A program made the translations under genes and the position numbers. Source: Acidobacteriota bacterium (lineage in GTDB: Bacteria > Acidobacteriota > Vicinamibacteria > Vicinamibacterales > UBA8438). Taken from it: a stretch of DNA of 64,000 bases. This document shows, piece after piece, positions 45,096 through 54,392 of this stretch (position 1 is the first letter of the stretch; every line of letters begins with the position of its first letter). The DNA lies in NCBI GenBank assembly GCA_011523845.1, contig WTFV01000268.1, positions 1 through 64,000 on the forward strand. The letters are read 5' to 3'. The notes under the pieces were generated by a model that saw nothing but the letters and a program-made list of their open reading frames with translations, did not search any database and was not told the origin of the DNA.

Positions 45096-46529
45096 TCAGC
45101 GTCCGCGCCGTGACTCGCGCAGCAGCTCTTCTTCCACCAGGCGCGTGAAGAACTCGAACGGCGGCAGGAACGGGGGCGGCGCCGGTGCGAGCCGGCCGTT
45201 GACGAGGAAGCTCGGAATGGTGTGCAGGCCGTAGCGTATCGCTTCGTCCAGGGCGTCCATGACCGTCCTGCGCGTCGCTCCGCTCGCGAGACAGGCGTTG
45301 TACCGGTCCGCATCGAGACCCGCCTCACCCGCCGCCTGCCTGAGACGGAAAGCGTCGAGCAGCGCCGGCCGTGAAAGCAGCGCGTCGTGGAACGGCCAGA
45401 ATCGACCCTGCAGGTTGGCGCACTGCGCCGCCTGCGCGGCCTGGATCGAGGCGGGGTTGTCCGGCGGCGGCAGGTGCTTGAACACAATGCGCACGCGGTC
45501 GCCGTAGGTCTCCCGCACGCGGCCGAACACCGCGGCGAACCGCGCGTAGTCGGCGCTCTGGAAGTCGCCGAACACGATCAGCTCGACCGGGGCGGCCACG
45601 GGGCCGAGCGCTGCGTCCTGCACGGTGCGCTCCGCGGCGATGCGGGGCGGGTCCAGCGCCAACTCGGCGTTCGTGGAGACGGCGGTCAGCTCCTCCAGGT
45701 AGTTCATCCGCGCCAGCTCGCGCGCCGTCACCCGTTCGAGCCAGGCGCGCAGGGCCGGCTCCATCTGCGCGTAGCTGGCGCCCCGCGCGGCCGTGCCCAC
45801 GTCGGCGTAGAGCGAGCGGACCGCCGATTCCGGCATCGCGACGATCCGCGGCGGGATCTCCCGTTCGAGCAGCGTCTCCGGCGTCAGGCCCTGAGTCTCG
45901 GCCTCGCGGGCAATCAGCTCGTCGGCCACCAGGGCGTCGGTGAAGCGCCAGCGCGTGTCGTGGATCTCCCGCGCGAGCGCGATGAAGCCGCCCGGATCCT
46001 GCCGGCGCCACTCGCGATCCACCTCGGCCACGGTGATGATCCGGTCCCCGACCGTCGCTGCGACCGCGCCCGGCTCGGCGGCCAGGACGGGTCCGTTGGT
46101 GTCGCCGGTCGCAGCCGCGGGCGCCGGCCCGGGCCGCGTGCCCCTGCCGGAGCGCTCGGCCGGCGACGACCCGCCGGCCGCCGTGCCGCCGTGCAGGGCG
46201 ACGTCGAGCGACGCATGCTGGCCGGTCCCGGAGCCGCGGCTGACGGTCAGCACGTAATCGCCCGGGGGCATCAGCGCGATCGGCGCGGTGGCGACGATCG
46301 CGATGTCGGTAGCCGAACGGACGGCGAGCGGCACCAGGTCGAGCGTGACGAAGGGGAATTGTCCGAAGCCCGCGCCGGCGATGGTCAGCGTGCCCGCCTG
46401 CGGGTCGGGCCGCGCACTGGAGAGGACCAGCGGGGAGGTCCGAGCCGGCTGCGCGGAGACCGTGCCGTCGGCGATTCCGATGAACAGTCCGACGGCCGTT
46501 GCGACGGCACCGGAGAGTTTGCCGACCAT
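45096..46529 (-). CDS. DsbA-like / SurA-like fusion lacking the CxxC active site
   Basis: 477 residues; ATG 46529 opens a signal peptide ending VSAQP. Residues about 33-112 resemble an IPT/TIG-like beta-sandwich (AGAGFGQFPFVTLD...GDYVLTVS). About 155-295 is a SurA/PPIase-like helical region (VGDRIITVAEVDREW...). About 305-475 is a thioredoxin/DsbA fold (VELIVFGDFQ...VRIVFKHLPPPDNP...IPSFLVNGRLAP with its cis-Pro). Relatives have CPYC after DFQ; here it reads SADY (325-328). The remaining Cys (about 370 and 418) are not in a CxxC. A chaperone or substrate-binding role is more likely than oxidation. It diverges from the 46562 gene. Confidence 0.88.
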   Translation of the reverse strand: MVGKLSGAVATAVGLFIGIADGTVSAQPARTSPLVLSSARPDPQAGTLTIAGAGFGQFPFVTLDLVPLAVRSATDIAIVATAPIALMPPGDYVLTVSRGSGTGQHASLDVALHGGTAAGGSSPAERSGRGTRPGPAPAAATGDTNGPVLAAEPGAVAATVGDRIITVAEVDREWRRQDPGGFIALAREIHDTRWRFTDALVADELIAREAETQGLTPETLLEREIPPRIVAMPESAVRSLYADVGTAARGASYAQMEPALRAWLERVTARELARMNYLEELTAVSTNAELALDPPRIAAERTVQDAALGPVAAPVELIVFGDFQSADYARFAAVFGRVRETYGDRVRIVFKHLPPPDNPASIQAAQAAQCANLQGRFWPFHDALLSRPALLDAFRLRQAAGEAGLDADRYNACLASGATRRTVMDALDEAIRYGLHTIPSFLVNGRLAPAPPPFLPPFEFFTRLVEEELLRESRRGR

Positions 46530-46561
46530 GCTACGGTTGGAAAGAATATCAAGGATCAACG

Positions 46562-49500
46562 GTGGTGAACGTGTCCATATCAGGTTCTTTCGGCTTGACC
46601 TCCGGCTCGCTCGGACCGGCGGCTTCCGGGTGGCGGCGACTGGCGCAGGCGGCGGTGAGGCGACCTTGCGGTGGAGATGTCGCCTGTTGTCGCGTTGGGA
46701 GGTCCGTTGGCGCAGGACTTCTGCGCCGCAAGCTCCTGTTGCCGATCGTCGTGGCCATGGGCGCGGGCTCCTGGTTCGCCTGCGCGCCCGCGGGGCTCCC
46801 GCCGGCCGGCTCCGCCGAGTATCGGGAGACGGTGCGGGTCTTCTATCGAGGCCTGGCGTCGCTGGAGGTCGGACTGCTGAGCGACGCGCGCGACCAGTTC
46901 GTTCGTGCGAGCGAGCTGGCCCCGCGCGAGCCGGCCATCCACGCGAACCTGGCCGTGGCCCAGGTGGGCGTGGGCGACGATGCGGGGGCGACGACCGCGC
47001 TCGAGACGGCGTACGCCCTGGCGCCGGACAGCGCCGAGGTGGCGTTTCTGCAGGGGCAGCTCGCCAGCTTCAGCGGGCGGTCGGTCGAGGCGGTCATCCA
47101 GTATCGGCGTGCGGCGGCGCTCGACGCCGATCACGAGCGGGCCCGCTTCGCGCTGGCCCAGGAGCTGGAGCGGGGCGGGGCCGAGACCGATCTGCCCGAG
47201 GCGCGGCGGTGGCTGGAAGAAGTCCTGGCGCGCCGGCCCGACAACCTCGCGGTGCTGCTGGAGCGGGCGCGGTGGGCGGCGCGGATGGAGGACGGCGACG
47301 TTGTGGACGACACGATCGACCGCCTGACCAGCCTGAGCGCGGCGTGGCCGGAGCTGGCTCTGGACCAACTCGACGGCCTGTCGGAGGCCGCGGAGGCCGG
47401 TGACCCCGGACGGGCGGCGACCATGGCGCAGTTGCTCCGCAACGTGCTGGTCCGCACGCCGGCCTTCCGCGAGGACCTGGCGGTGGTCAGCGTCAGCGCC
47501 GAGCAGATCGCGGCGCCGCTGATGCGCTTCCTGGCGATGCAGTCGCCCCCGGCGACCGCGGCGGCGCCGGATCGGACGCTCGCCTACGTGGCGGAGCCGA
47601 TCGAGCCGGCCGCGACAGCGACCGCCGAGGCAGCCGCACTCGCGATAGTGCACGGCGGCGAGGACGCGACTCCGGTGATCGTCGCCACCGACGGCGACGC
47701 GGTGCGGCGGGTCGCGGCCGCCGAGGAGGCCGAGGCGCGCATGGAGTTCATCTTTCCCGGCGACGCGTCCGGGACGCCGCCGGCCGCCGAGGCGTTGCTG
47801 CCGCTGGACTGGAACGGCGACTACCGCATGGACCTGGCTGTCGTCGGGGCACGCGGCTTCAGTCTTCTGACACGCAACGAGGACGGTGACTTCGAGCAGG
47901 ACACGCCGAGGCCGGCCGACGGGATCGACATGGGAAGCCTCGTGGGCTACGGCGCCTGGGCCGCCGACATCGAGATGGACGGGGACCTCGACATCGTGCA
48001 CGGCCCGCTGGACGAGGCGCCGTGGGTCCTGCGCAACAACGCCGACGGCACGTTCGAGGCGGTGCGGCCGTTCCCCGCGGTGGCCGGCCTGCGCGGATTC
48101 GGCTGGGGCGATCTCGACGTCGACGGGGACCCGGACGCGGTGCTGCTGGATGCGGCGGGCGGCATGCATCCGCTGGAGAACCTGCAGTCGGGCAGGTTCG
48201 GAGGGTGGCCGGCGTGGGACGCGTCGCAGCCGGTCGTCGCCCTGGCCCTGGGCGACCTGAACGCGGACGGCACGCTCGACGTGGTCACCCTGGATGCGGC
48301 AGGGCAGGTCAGTCGCACGAGCTGGAACGACGGGTCGTGGGATCGCGAGTCGGTCGCCGAGTGGCCCGCCGTGCCGGCCAACGCCGCTCCCGGGTCCCGG
48401 CGCCTGCTGCTGGCCGACCTCGACAACAACGGCGCGCTCGACCTGCTCGGCTCGGGTCCGGACGGCACGCGGGTGTGGCTGGCCGACGAGCGGTCCGCGC
48501 TGCAGGACGCCGCCCTCGATGCGTTGCCGGCGGCCGAGATCTTCGGCGTTGCGGATCTGAACGCCGACGGCTGGCTCGATCTGGTCGGGCTGGACGACGG
48601 CGCGCCCGTCCGGCTGCTCGGCTCGGGAAGCGCCGGCTACGGCTGGCAGAAGATTCGACCCCGGGCGCACGTCGCGGCGGGCGATCAGCGGATCAACTCG
48701 TTCGGGGTCGGCGGCGAGATCGAGGCGCGGGCGGGTCTGCTCGTGCAGAAGCAGGTGCTGACCGGGGCGCCCGTCCACTTCGGCCTCGGCGAGCAGCCGC
48801 AGATCGACGTGGCGCGCGTGGCGTGGCCCAACGGTGTCGTGCAGGCGGACTTCGAGCTGCCGGCCCGCGGCGTCTTCGTCGCCGAGCAGCGCCTCAAGGG
48901 GTCGTGCCCCTGGCTGTTCGCCGACGACGGCACGGGGATGAAGTTCGTCACCGACGTGCTCTGGCGGTCCCCGCTCGGGATGCGCATCAACGCGCAGGAC
49001 ACCGCCGGCGTCACGCAGACCGAGGACCGCGTGCTCATCCGCGGCGACCAGCTCGCGCCGCGCGACGGCCAGTACGACCTGCGCATCACCGCCGAGCTCT
49101 GGGAGACCCACTTCGTCGATCACGTGTCGCTGCTCGTCGTCGACCACCCTGACGACACGGAGGTCTTCGTCGACGAGCGCTTCGCCCGCGACCCGGCGCC
49201 CCTCGACCCGATCGTGACCGGACCGTCGCAGTCGGTGGCGGGGGCCTGGGACGACGCCGGTAAGGACGTCGGCGACCTCGTACGGAAACGCGACGAGCGC
49301 TACGTCGCCACCGTCGAGCGGGGCACCCACCAGGGAATCACGCGCGACCACTTTCTGGAGATCGAGCTCGGCCCCGACGCCGAGGCGCACGCGTCGCTCC
49401 GCCTGCTGGCCTACGGCTGGATCTACCCGACCGACAGCAGCATCAACGTCGCCCTGGGGCAGAGCAGCCTGCCCGCGCCCCGCGGGGTGGCGGTCGAGGC

Positions 49501-50203
49501 GCTCGACGGGCAGGGGCGCTGGAGCGTCATGCACCCCGACCTCGGATTCCCGGCCGGCAAGCTGAAGACGATGGTCATCCCGGTCGAGCGGCTGGCCGAC
49601 GGCCGGTATCCGCGCCGGCTGCGGCTGCGCACCAACCTGGAGATCTACTGGGACCGCATCGCCTGGGCGCCGCTGCGCGCCGACGCCCCGCTCGAAGCGC
49701 GGCGCCTCGCCCCCGCCGTCGCGGATCTCGACTACCGCGGCTACAACGTGACCGAGTACGTCGGCCCGCGCCGCCTCGAGCTGCCGCGGTACGAGCTGGC
49801 CAGCCTCCGGCCCCGCTGGCGCGACCTGGTCGGCTACCACACCCGCTTCGGCGACGTCCGCGAGCTGCTGGCCGAGGTCGAGGACCGCTACGTGATCATG
49901 AACGCCGGCGACGAGCTCCGGCTCCGCTTCGCGGTCCCGCCGGACCCGCCCGCGGGCTGGCGCCGCGACTTCGTCCTCGTCACCGACGGCTGGGTCAAGG
50001 ACGGCGACTTCAACACGGCGCACTCCAAGACGGTCGGCCCGCTGCCGTCGCACGACACGCCCGACTACGACCCGGACGCGTCGCCTGCCCTGGAAGACGA
50101 CCCGGTCTACCACCGCTATCAGGACGACTGGCGCAAGTACCACACCCGGTTCGTCGCCCCGGATGCCTTCCTGCGGGGGTTGCGGCGGGGTGCGGATCGC
50201 TGA
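46562..50203 (+). CDS. Large TPR / FG-GAP / UnbV-like protein
   Basis: 1213 residues if GTG 46562 is used, six bases after aagga; ATG 46757 or an unmarked codon nearer the hydrophobic stretch LRRKLLLPIVVAMGAGSWFAC (lipobox-like, Cys about 74) would also make sense. TPRs span about 85-300. Six loops related to FG-GAP (DIEMDGDLD, DLDVDGDPD, DLNADGTLD, DLDNNGALD, DLNADGWLD) span about 380-700. An ASPIC/UnbV-like stretch (HFGLGEQPQIDVARVAWPNG) is followed by a unique 400-residue C-terminal part. It joins in one chain the same TPR and propeller classes that are separate elsewhere in the window. Confidence 0.85.
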   Translation: MVNVSISGSFGLTSGSLGPAASGWRRLAQAAVRRPCGGDVACCRVGRSVGAGLLRRKLLLPIVVAMGAGSWFACAPAGLPPAGSAEYRETVRVFYRGLASLEVGLLSDARDQFVRASELAPREPAIHANLAVAQVGVGDDAGATTALETAYALAPDSAEVAFLQGQLASFSGRSVEAVIQYRRAAALDADHERARFALAQELERGGAETDLPEARRWLEEVLARRPDNLAVLLERARWAARMEDGDVVDDTIDRLTSLSAAWPELALDQLDGLSEAAEAGDPGRAATMAQLLRNVLVRTPAFREDLAVVSVSAEQIAAPLMRFLAMQSPPATAAAPDRTLAYVAEPIEPAATATAEAAALAIVHGGEDATPVIVATDGDAVRRVAAAEEAEARMEFIFPGDASGTPPAAEALLPLDWNGDYRMDLAVVGARGFSLLTRNEDGDFEQDTPRPADGIDMGSLVGYGAWAADIEMDGDLDIVHGPLDEAPWVLRNNADGTFEAVRPFPAVAGLRGFGWGDLDVDGDPDAVLLDAAGGMHPLENLQSGRFGGWPAWDASQPVVALALGDLNADGTLDVVTLDAAGQVSRTSWNDGSWDRESVAEWPAVPANAAPGSRRLLLADLDNNGALDLLGSGPDGTRVWLADERSALQDAALDALPAAEIFGVADLNADGWLDLVGLDDGAPVRLLGSGSAGYGWQKIRPRAHVAAGDQRINSFGVGGEIEARAGLLVQKQVLTGAPVHFGLGEQPQIDVARVAWPNGVVQADFELPARGVFVAEQRLKGSCPWLFADDGTGMKFVTDVLWRSPLGMRINAQDTAGVTQTEDRVLIRGDQLAPRDGQYDLRITAELWETHFVDHVSLLVVDHPDDTEVFVDERFARDPAPLDPIVTGPSQSVAGAWDDAGKDVGDLVRKRDERYVATVERGTHQGITRDHFLEIELGPDAEAHASLRLLAYGWIYPTDSSINVALGQSSLPAPRGVAVEALDGQGRWSVMHPDLGFPAGKLKTMVIPVERLADGRYPRRLRLRTNLEIYWDRIAWAPLRADAPLEARRLAPAVADLDYRGYNVTEYVGPRRLELPRYELASLRPRWRDLVGYHTRFGDVRELLAEVEDRYVIMNAGDELRLRFAVPPDPPAGWRRDFVLVTDGWVKDGDFNTAHSKTVGPLPSHDTPDYDPDASPALEDDPVYHRYQDDWRKYHTRFVAPDAFLRGLRRGADR

Positions 50204-50329
50204 AGGTCCCGTGGGCGTCGATGGCGGCTGTGTCAGGAATCCGGTCGTGCGCGGCGCTCGCCGGCGCGCCACTGAAGTCTCGTACGATTCATTGGCGTAG
50301 ATCGTCGGTGATCGCCGGCTCGGTCAAAT

Positions 50330-50339
50330 ATCATATGAT
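50330..50339 (+). promoter_or_regulatory. Palindrome ATCATATGAT overlapping a TATGAT box
   Basis: A 10-bp perfect palindrome in an A+T-rich patch 46 bp before the toxin-like gene; TATGAT (50334-50339) inside it is a candidate -10 box. Binding by the HTH antitoxin would give autoregulation, as in most toxin-antitoxin operons. Confidence 0.4.
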
Positions 50340-50384
50340 TGATCTTGATGGCGCGGTGCGGTCGCTGGCGGGTCGGGTACGGTC

Positions 50385-50735
50385 GTGAGCATCGACGACT
50401 CGATCCGTCACGAACTGGTGAGCCGATTGAGGCAGGGCGCCCGGACGGTGGAATTCACCAGGGGCAGTCCGATTGACTGGCGCCCCGGCGACGTGCCGAA
50501 TCCCGAGGGATTGCTGCTCCCGTACTTCGACGACGCTTCAGCGTGGGAGTTGATCGCGACCAAACTCGAGGGTGGGCATGAAGTGGAGACGAAGACTCTC
50601 GATCATCCGCCCGGCAAGAAGGCTTACGTCATGAAGATCGACCTCAATCCGGGGAGGCCCCTGCTCTACGTCAAGTTTCAGCTCCGAAGAGGGGTCGTCG
50701 TCGGCCGCAGTTTTCACGAGTCGGACCGAAAATGA
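50385..50735 (+). CDS. Putative toxin of a MqsRA-like pair
   Basis: 116 residues from GTG 50385. The C-terminal half (KKAYVMKIDL, PLLYVKFQLRRGVVVGRSFHES) has the alternating strands and the final SFHES seen in small proteins coded next to YgiT-type antitoxins. It is too diverged for me to assign it to MqsR with certainty. Its stop overlaps the next ATG (ATGA), the usual coupling of toxin-antitoxin genes. Base composition is lower in G+C than in the flanks. Alternative: an unrelated small protein of a regulatory pair. Confidence 0.6.
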   Translation: MSIDDSIRHELVSRLRQGARTVEFTRGSPIDWRPGDVPNPEGLLLPYFDDASAWELIATKLEGGHEVETKTLDHPPGKKAYVMKIDLNPGRPLLYVKFQLRRGVVVGRSFHESDRK

Positions 50736-51394
50736 GGGCAACAGCGGTGGCGCGCACACGAACAACGCGAACACTTGAGGCTGTCGGCGAACTGAATCGG
50801 TCCTGTGCAGAATGCGGGGCTGAAGCGGTCGCCACCATCGAGCATCGTCACACGTTCCGCTACGGGTCCGGCGAATCGGCAGCGGACTTGACCGTGAACC
50901 TCCCCGTACGCCGGTGCGGCAAGTGTGGCTTCGAGTTCCTCGACCGGGATTCCGAGAGGATCAAGCTCGAGGCGATTTGCCAGCACCTCGGGATCCTCTC
51001 GCCGGCTGGCATACAGCGCATCAGAGAGAGTCATGGGATGACGCAAGCCGAGTTCGCCAAAGTCACCGGCCTGGGTACGGCTACTCTCGTCCGCTGGGAG
51101 AACGGTTCCATGAACCATACGAGGGCGTACGATCGCTACATCCGCCTCCTTGCGAAACCGGAGATCATGCAGCAACTCAGAAGACTTGCCGAGCCAGCCG
51201 GCCCCGGCAGGGACCTGGGAAATGGCGAGGAGCGCCGGTGGCGAGTGTTGAGGGTTACTGATTCTTACCGGACAATCCGGTTCGACCTGCGTCGTTCGAG
51301 ATCTGCGGCAGTGCGGGGGACTCGTGGAGCCAGTCAGGTCCGGCGACCTGTGGAGCCCCGTCGACCGTCGGTAGCCAGAGTTGAGAGCTTCTGA
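50732..51394 (+). CDS. MqsA/YgiT-type antitoxin with zinc finger and HTH
   Basis: 220 residues. Two CxxC pairs (Cys25/28 and Cys62/65; CAEC and CGKC) form a YgiT-type zinc site that would bind the toxin. Residues about 93-140 are an Xre-family helix-turn-helix (GMTQAEFAKVTGLGTATLVRWENG). The remaining 80 residues are Arg-rich and unusual for the family; they might contact DNA or be a non-homologous extension. The ATG overlaps the preceding stop. It likely represses its own operon at the palindrome near 50330. Confidence 0.8.
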   Translation: MRATAVARTRTTRTLEAVGELNRSCAECGAEAVATIEHRHTFRYGSGESAADLTVNLPVRRCGKCGFEFLDRDSERIKLEAICQHLGILSPAGIQRIRESHGMTQAEFAKVTGLGTATLVRWENGSMNHTRAYDRYIRLLAKPEIMQQLRRLAEPAGPGRDLGNGEERRWRVLRVTDSYRTIRFDLRRSRSAAVRGTRGASQVRRPVEPRRPSVARVESF

Positions 51395-51445
51395 GCCTCC
51401 TCGGATGACTCCGTTTCGTTGACCTTTCGCGAACGGCTTGGGGCC

Positions 51446-53293
51446 ATGTACGTTACGACCTTCTATTCCTTCAAGGGCGGTGTCGGCCGCACGATGGCGC
51501 TCGTGAACGTGGCCGTCGAACTTGCGCAACGTGGTCGCTGCGTGCTCGCGGTCGATTTCGATCTGGAAGCTCCCGGGCTCGATACGTTCGGCGCTTTCCG
51601 GACCCGGAAACGACGTCCCGGCATCGTCGACTTCGTCACCGAATATCTCGACACAGGCCAAGCTCCCGAGGTCGAACGCTTCGTCCATGAATCGAAGGAG
51701 GTCGGCAAGGATGGCGGCTGTCTTCATATAATGCCGTCGGGAGAACAGCACGCGAGGTACGCTGCGAGTTTTCGAGAGATCGACTGGTTCGATTTATATG
51801 AGCGCCGCGACGGGTACCTGCTGTTCGAGGATCTCAAGGCGCAGTGGGAACAGTTCGTCAGCCCGGATTACGTGTTGATTGACTCTCGTACCGGTCACAC
51901 GGACACGGGCGGTATCTGTACCCGGCAGCTTCCAGATGCAGTCGTGGTCTTGTTCTTTCCGAACGAACAGAATCTTCGTGGTCTGAACACGATCGTGCAG
52001 GATATTCGATCCGAGGCCCGAAGACCCCGTGACAAGCGGATCGATCTCCACTTTGTGTTGTCCAACGTGCCGGATCTGGACGACGAATATCGGATACTCG
52101 GAAAGAAGATTGACGCGTTCAGGGAGGAACTCGAATTCAGTGGTGAGCCTCTCATCCTGCATCGGTATGATAGCTTGTCGCTGTTGAATCAAGTAGTGTT
52201 TACGAAAGAGCGCCCGAGGAGTCGACTCGCCAGGGAGTACTGCGTCCTCGTTGACGAGATCGTTGGACGCAATCTGAAAGATCGGAACGGTGCCCTGGGC
52301 TACATCAAGCGAACCGGGGCGCTGTGGCGACGTCGTGGCGCGACACATGAGTCCCCGGAGCGAATTGGCCTTAAGTTGCACGAAATCGAAGACCTGCACT
52401 CTGACGACGGAGATGTGTTGTTCGCGCTGGGGACGTTCTTCGAGCAGGATCGGCAACTGGAACGTGCAGCGCTGTTATTCAATCGAGCGATAGAAGCTGG
52501 ATGCGACGAACCGGAGGCGTATCTCAAACGGGCGCGAATGCGCGACGAGTCGGATTCGATCGGTGCGACCGAGGATGCACTGCGAGTGCTGAGGGCAGAG
52601 GGTGTGCCACCACCTCTTGTGCGAGAAGCAGTACGGCTCATCGCGGATGAGAGAATAGAGGGAGTAGCTGAGTCCGTGGCCGTGGCTTCGCTGGATGTTG
52701 ATGAACGCATTTGGCTGGCGAATGTGCTGTCCGGGTCGATAAAGGAGATCGGGATTGGCGCGACTATTCTCGAGCCGTTGGTGGCGGACGAGGGGTTGCC
52801 GGAGAGGGAGCGTACTGCAGCGAGAGGGGCACTGGCACTGCACTATATTGGGCTTGGGCGGTGCGCGATCGCGGCCGAGTTGCTCAGACACGGAGGGCGT
52901 AAAGTAGGGGAGATGGACATAGGTGACGCGTTCAATTGCGGAATGGCGGCCTGGGGTGAGACGGGCGAAGTCAGTTCTCAACCATTTGAGCGGGCAATCG
53001 AAGAGTACCCGGCCGATCAGGAACGCGACGACGCCAATTTTCTGCAGTGTATGGCCGTCGCACACTGGGTAGTGGGTGATGCCGATGCAGCACGGAAACT
53101 TGCGGGACACGCGCGAGAGCAAGTGTTGTCGGAAGGGGGAGAGGAGTTTAGTTGCTGGCGGTACTATCGGGTGCGTGCTGAGGAGTTCTTGGAGGACCTC
53201 GACGAGATCGAGGCGCTGATCAACGGTGACACCTCGCGCAAGCCACGGTTCATGGCTGCGCAGGCGGGGTCTGGAACAGACCCGGGTGAGTGA
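51446..53293 (+). CDS. KGGVGR-motif ParA-like ATPase with helical-repeat C-terminus
   Basis: 615 residues from ATG 51446, chosen because family members begin a few residues before the P-loop. The deviant Walker A KGGVGRT (10-16) has Arg for the usual second Lys. VDFDLEAPGLDTF is the next conserved block and DYVLIDSRTGHTD the Walker B region. Residues about 330-600 are TPR-like helices (EDGDVLFALGTFFEQDRQLERAALLFNRAIEAG). Such proteins are found in accessory regions and some are suspected of defence or stress roles; no partner effector is visible beside it. Codon use has many A/T third positions, unlike the neighbours. It lies 51 bp after the antitoxin gene. Confidence 0.85.
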   Translation: MYVTTFYSFKGGVGRTMALVNVAVELAQRGRCVLAVDFDLEAPGLDTFGAFRTRKRRPGIVDFVTEYLDTGQAPEVERFVHESKEVGKDGGCLHIMPSGEQHARYAASFREIDWFDLYERRDGYLLFEDLKAQWEQFVSPDYVLIDSRTGHTDTGGICTRQLPDAVVVLFFPNEQNLRGLNTIVQDIRSEARRPRDKRIDLHFVLSNVPDLDDEYRILGKKIDAFREELEFSGEPLILHRYDSLSLLNQVVFTKERPRSRLAREYCVLVDEIVGRNLKDRNGALGYIKRTGALWRRRGATHESPERIGLKLHEIEDLHSDDGDVLFALGTFFEQDRQLERAALLFNRAIEAGCDEPEAYLKRARMRDESDSIGATEDALRVLRAEGVPPPLVREAVRLIADERIEGVAESVAVASLDVDERIWLANVLSGSIKEIGIGATILEPLVADEGLPERERTAARGALALHYIGLGRCAIAAELLRHGGRKVGEMDIGDAFNCGMAAWGETGEVSSQPFERAIEEYPADQERDDANFLQCMAVAHWVVGDADAARKLAGHAREQVLSEGGEEFSCWRYYRVRAEEFLEDLDEIEALINGDTSRKPRFMAAQAGSGTDPGE

Positions 53294-53324
53294 AGTCTGG
53301 GACGGTGAGGATATCGGAGCCGCG

Positions 53325-54392
53325 CTACTCACGTGTCGTCGAAGGCTCCGCCAGCCAGGGTTCCAGCGCCGCCGCGTACGAGAAGATCGCCGGCAGTCCC
53401 CCGGTGTGCACGAAGAGGACGCGGCTTCCGGCTGCGATGCGGCCGGCACGCACCAGGTCGACGAGGCCTGCCATCGCCTTGCCGGTATACACGGGGTCGA
53501 GAAGCAGCGCCTCGAGCCGCGCCGCCATCGAGATCGCGTCGCCGACCGCCTTGCTCATCTTGCCGTACCCCGGCGGCAACACGGTGTCGCAGGCGTCGAC
53601 GTCATCCGGATGGAACGTCTCCGAGCAACCGATCAGGGCGCCGATCTCCGTGGCGCGCTTCGCGATACGGACGCGTTGCTCATCCGCTGCGCGCCGCACG
53701 CAGACGCCGTGCACCGGCGCCTTCTCGCCGAGCGCCCGCATGCCCGCGAGGATGCCCCCATGGGTGAGGCCGCCGCCCGAGGCGCAGACCACCGCGTCGA
53801 ACCGGACGCCCTCGGCCCGCGCCTGCTCTAGGAACTCTCCGACCGCGACGACGTAGCCGAGACCGCCGACCGGAGGATGTCCGACCCCGTTGTGGATGAC
53901 GTAGGGCTTGCGGCCCGTGGCGGCCAGCGCTTGCGCGCGGCGGTCGAGCTCGTCGTCGGCGGCGGTCTCGGCCGCGGGGGTCTCGTCCGGTCCCGCCGAG
54001 AAGGAGTGCAGGGTCGCCCCCAGCAGCCGGTCGAGCAGCACGTTGCCGGAGCTGCCGTAGAGGTCGTCGGCCGGCTCGACGCGGTCCTCGAGCTGCACGT
54101 GGATGTCCATGCCGAGTTGTCGCGCGCCGGCGGCCGCGACGCGGACGAAGTTCGACTGCACCGCCCCGCTGGTGAGGATGGTATCGGCGCCGCGCGCCTG
54201 CGCATCGCCCAGGTAGAACTCGAGCTGGCGCACCTTGTTGCCCCCGAAGGCGAGCCCGGTGCAGTCGTCACGCTTGATCCACAGCTCGAGCCCGAGGGCT
54301 GCGCCGAGACGCGGCGCCGGGTCGAGCGGCGTCGGCGCGTGGCCGAGCCGGACCCGCGGGAACTCGTCGATGGCTGCCAGCGGTTCACGCAT
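53325..54392 (-). CDS. dcyD: D-cysteine desulfhydrase / ACC deaminase family PLP enzyme
   Basis: 355 residues from ATG 54392. The fold type II PLP motif FGGNKVRQLEFYLGDA places the Schiff-base Lys at 53. SGAVQSNFVRVAAA is the next family block, ASGGGLTHGGILAG the phosphate-binding loop, and LDPVYTGKAMAGL a family-typical C-terminal block. Length matches the family. It would release pyruvate, ammonia and sulphide from D-cysteine, or act on a related D-amino acid; ACC deaminase cannot be excluded from sequence alone. It is convergent with the ATPase gene and marks the return to high G+C. Confidence 0.85.
   Translation of the reverse strand: MREPLAAIDEFPRVRLGHAPTPLDPAPRLGAALGLELWIKRDDCTGLAFGGNKVRQLEFYLGDAQARGADTILTSGAVQSNFVRVAAAGARQLGMDIHVQLEDRVEPADDLYGSSGNVLLDRLLGATLHSFSAGPDETPAAETAADDELDRRAQALAATGRKPYVIHNGVGHPPVGGLGYVVAVGEFLEQARAEGVRFDAVVCASGGGLTHGGILAGMRALGEKAPVHGVCVRRAADEQRVRIAKRATEIGALIGCSETFHPDDVDACDTVLPPGYGKMSKAVGDAISMAARLEALLLDPVYTGKAMAGLVDLVRAGRIAAGSRVLFVHTGGLPAIFSYAAALEPWLAEPSTTRE

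Noticed and set aside
46757..46759. ATG as start of the large TPR/FG-GAP gene
   Set aside because: It would leave a leader without basic residues (MGAGSWFAC) and has no ribosome site; kept only as an alternative.
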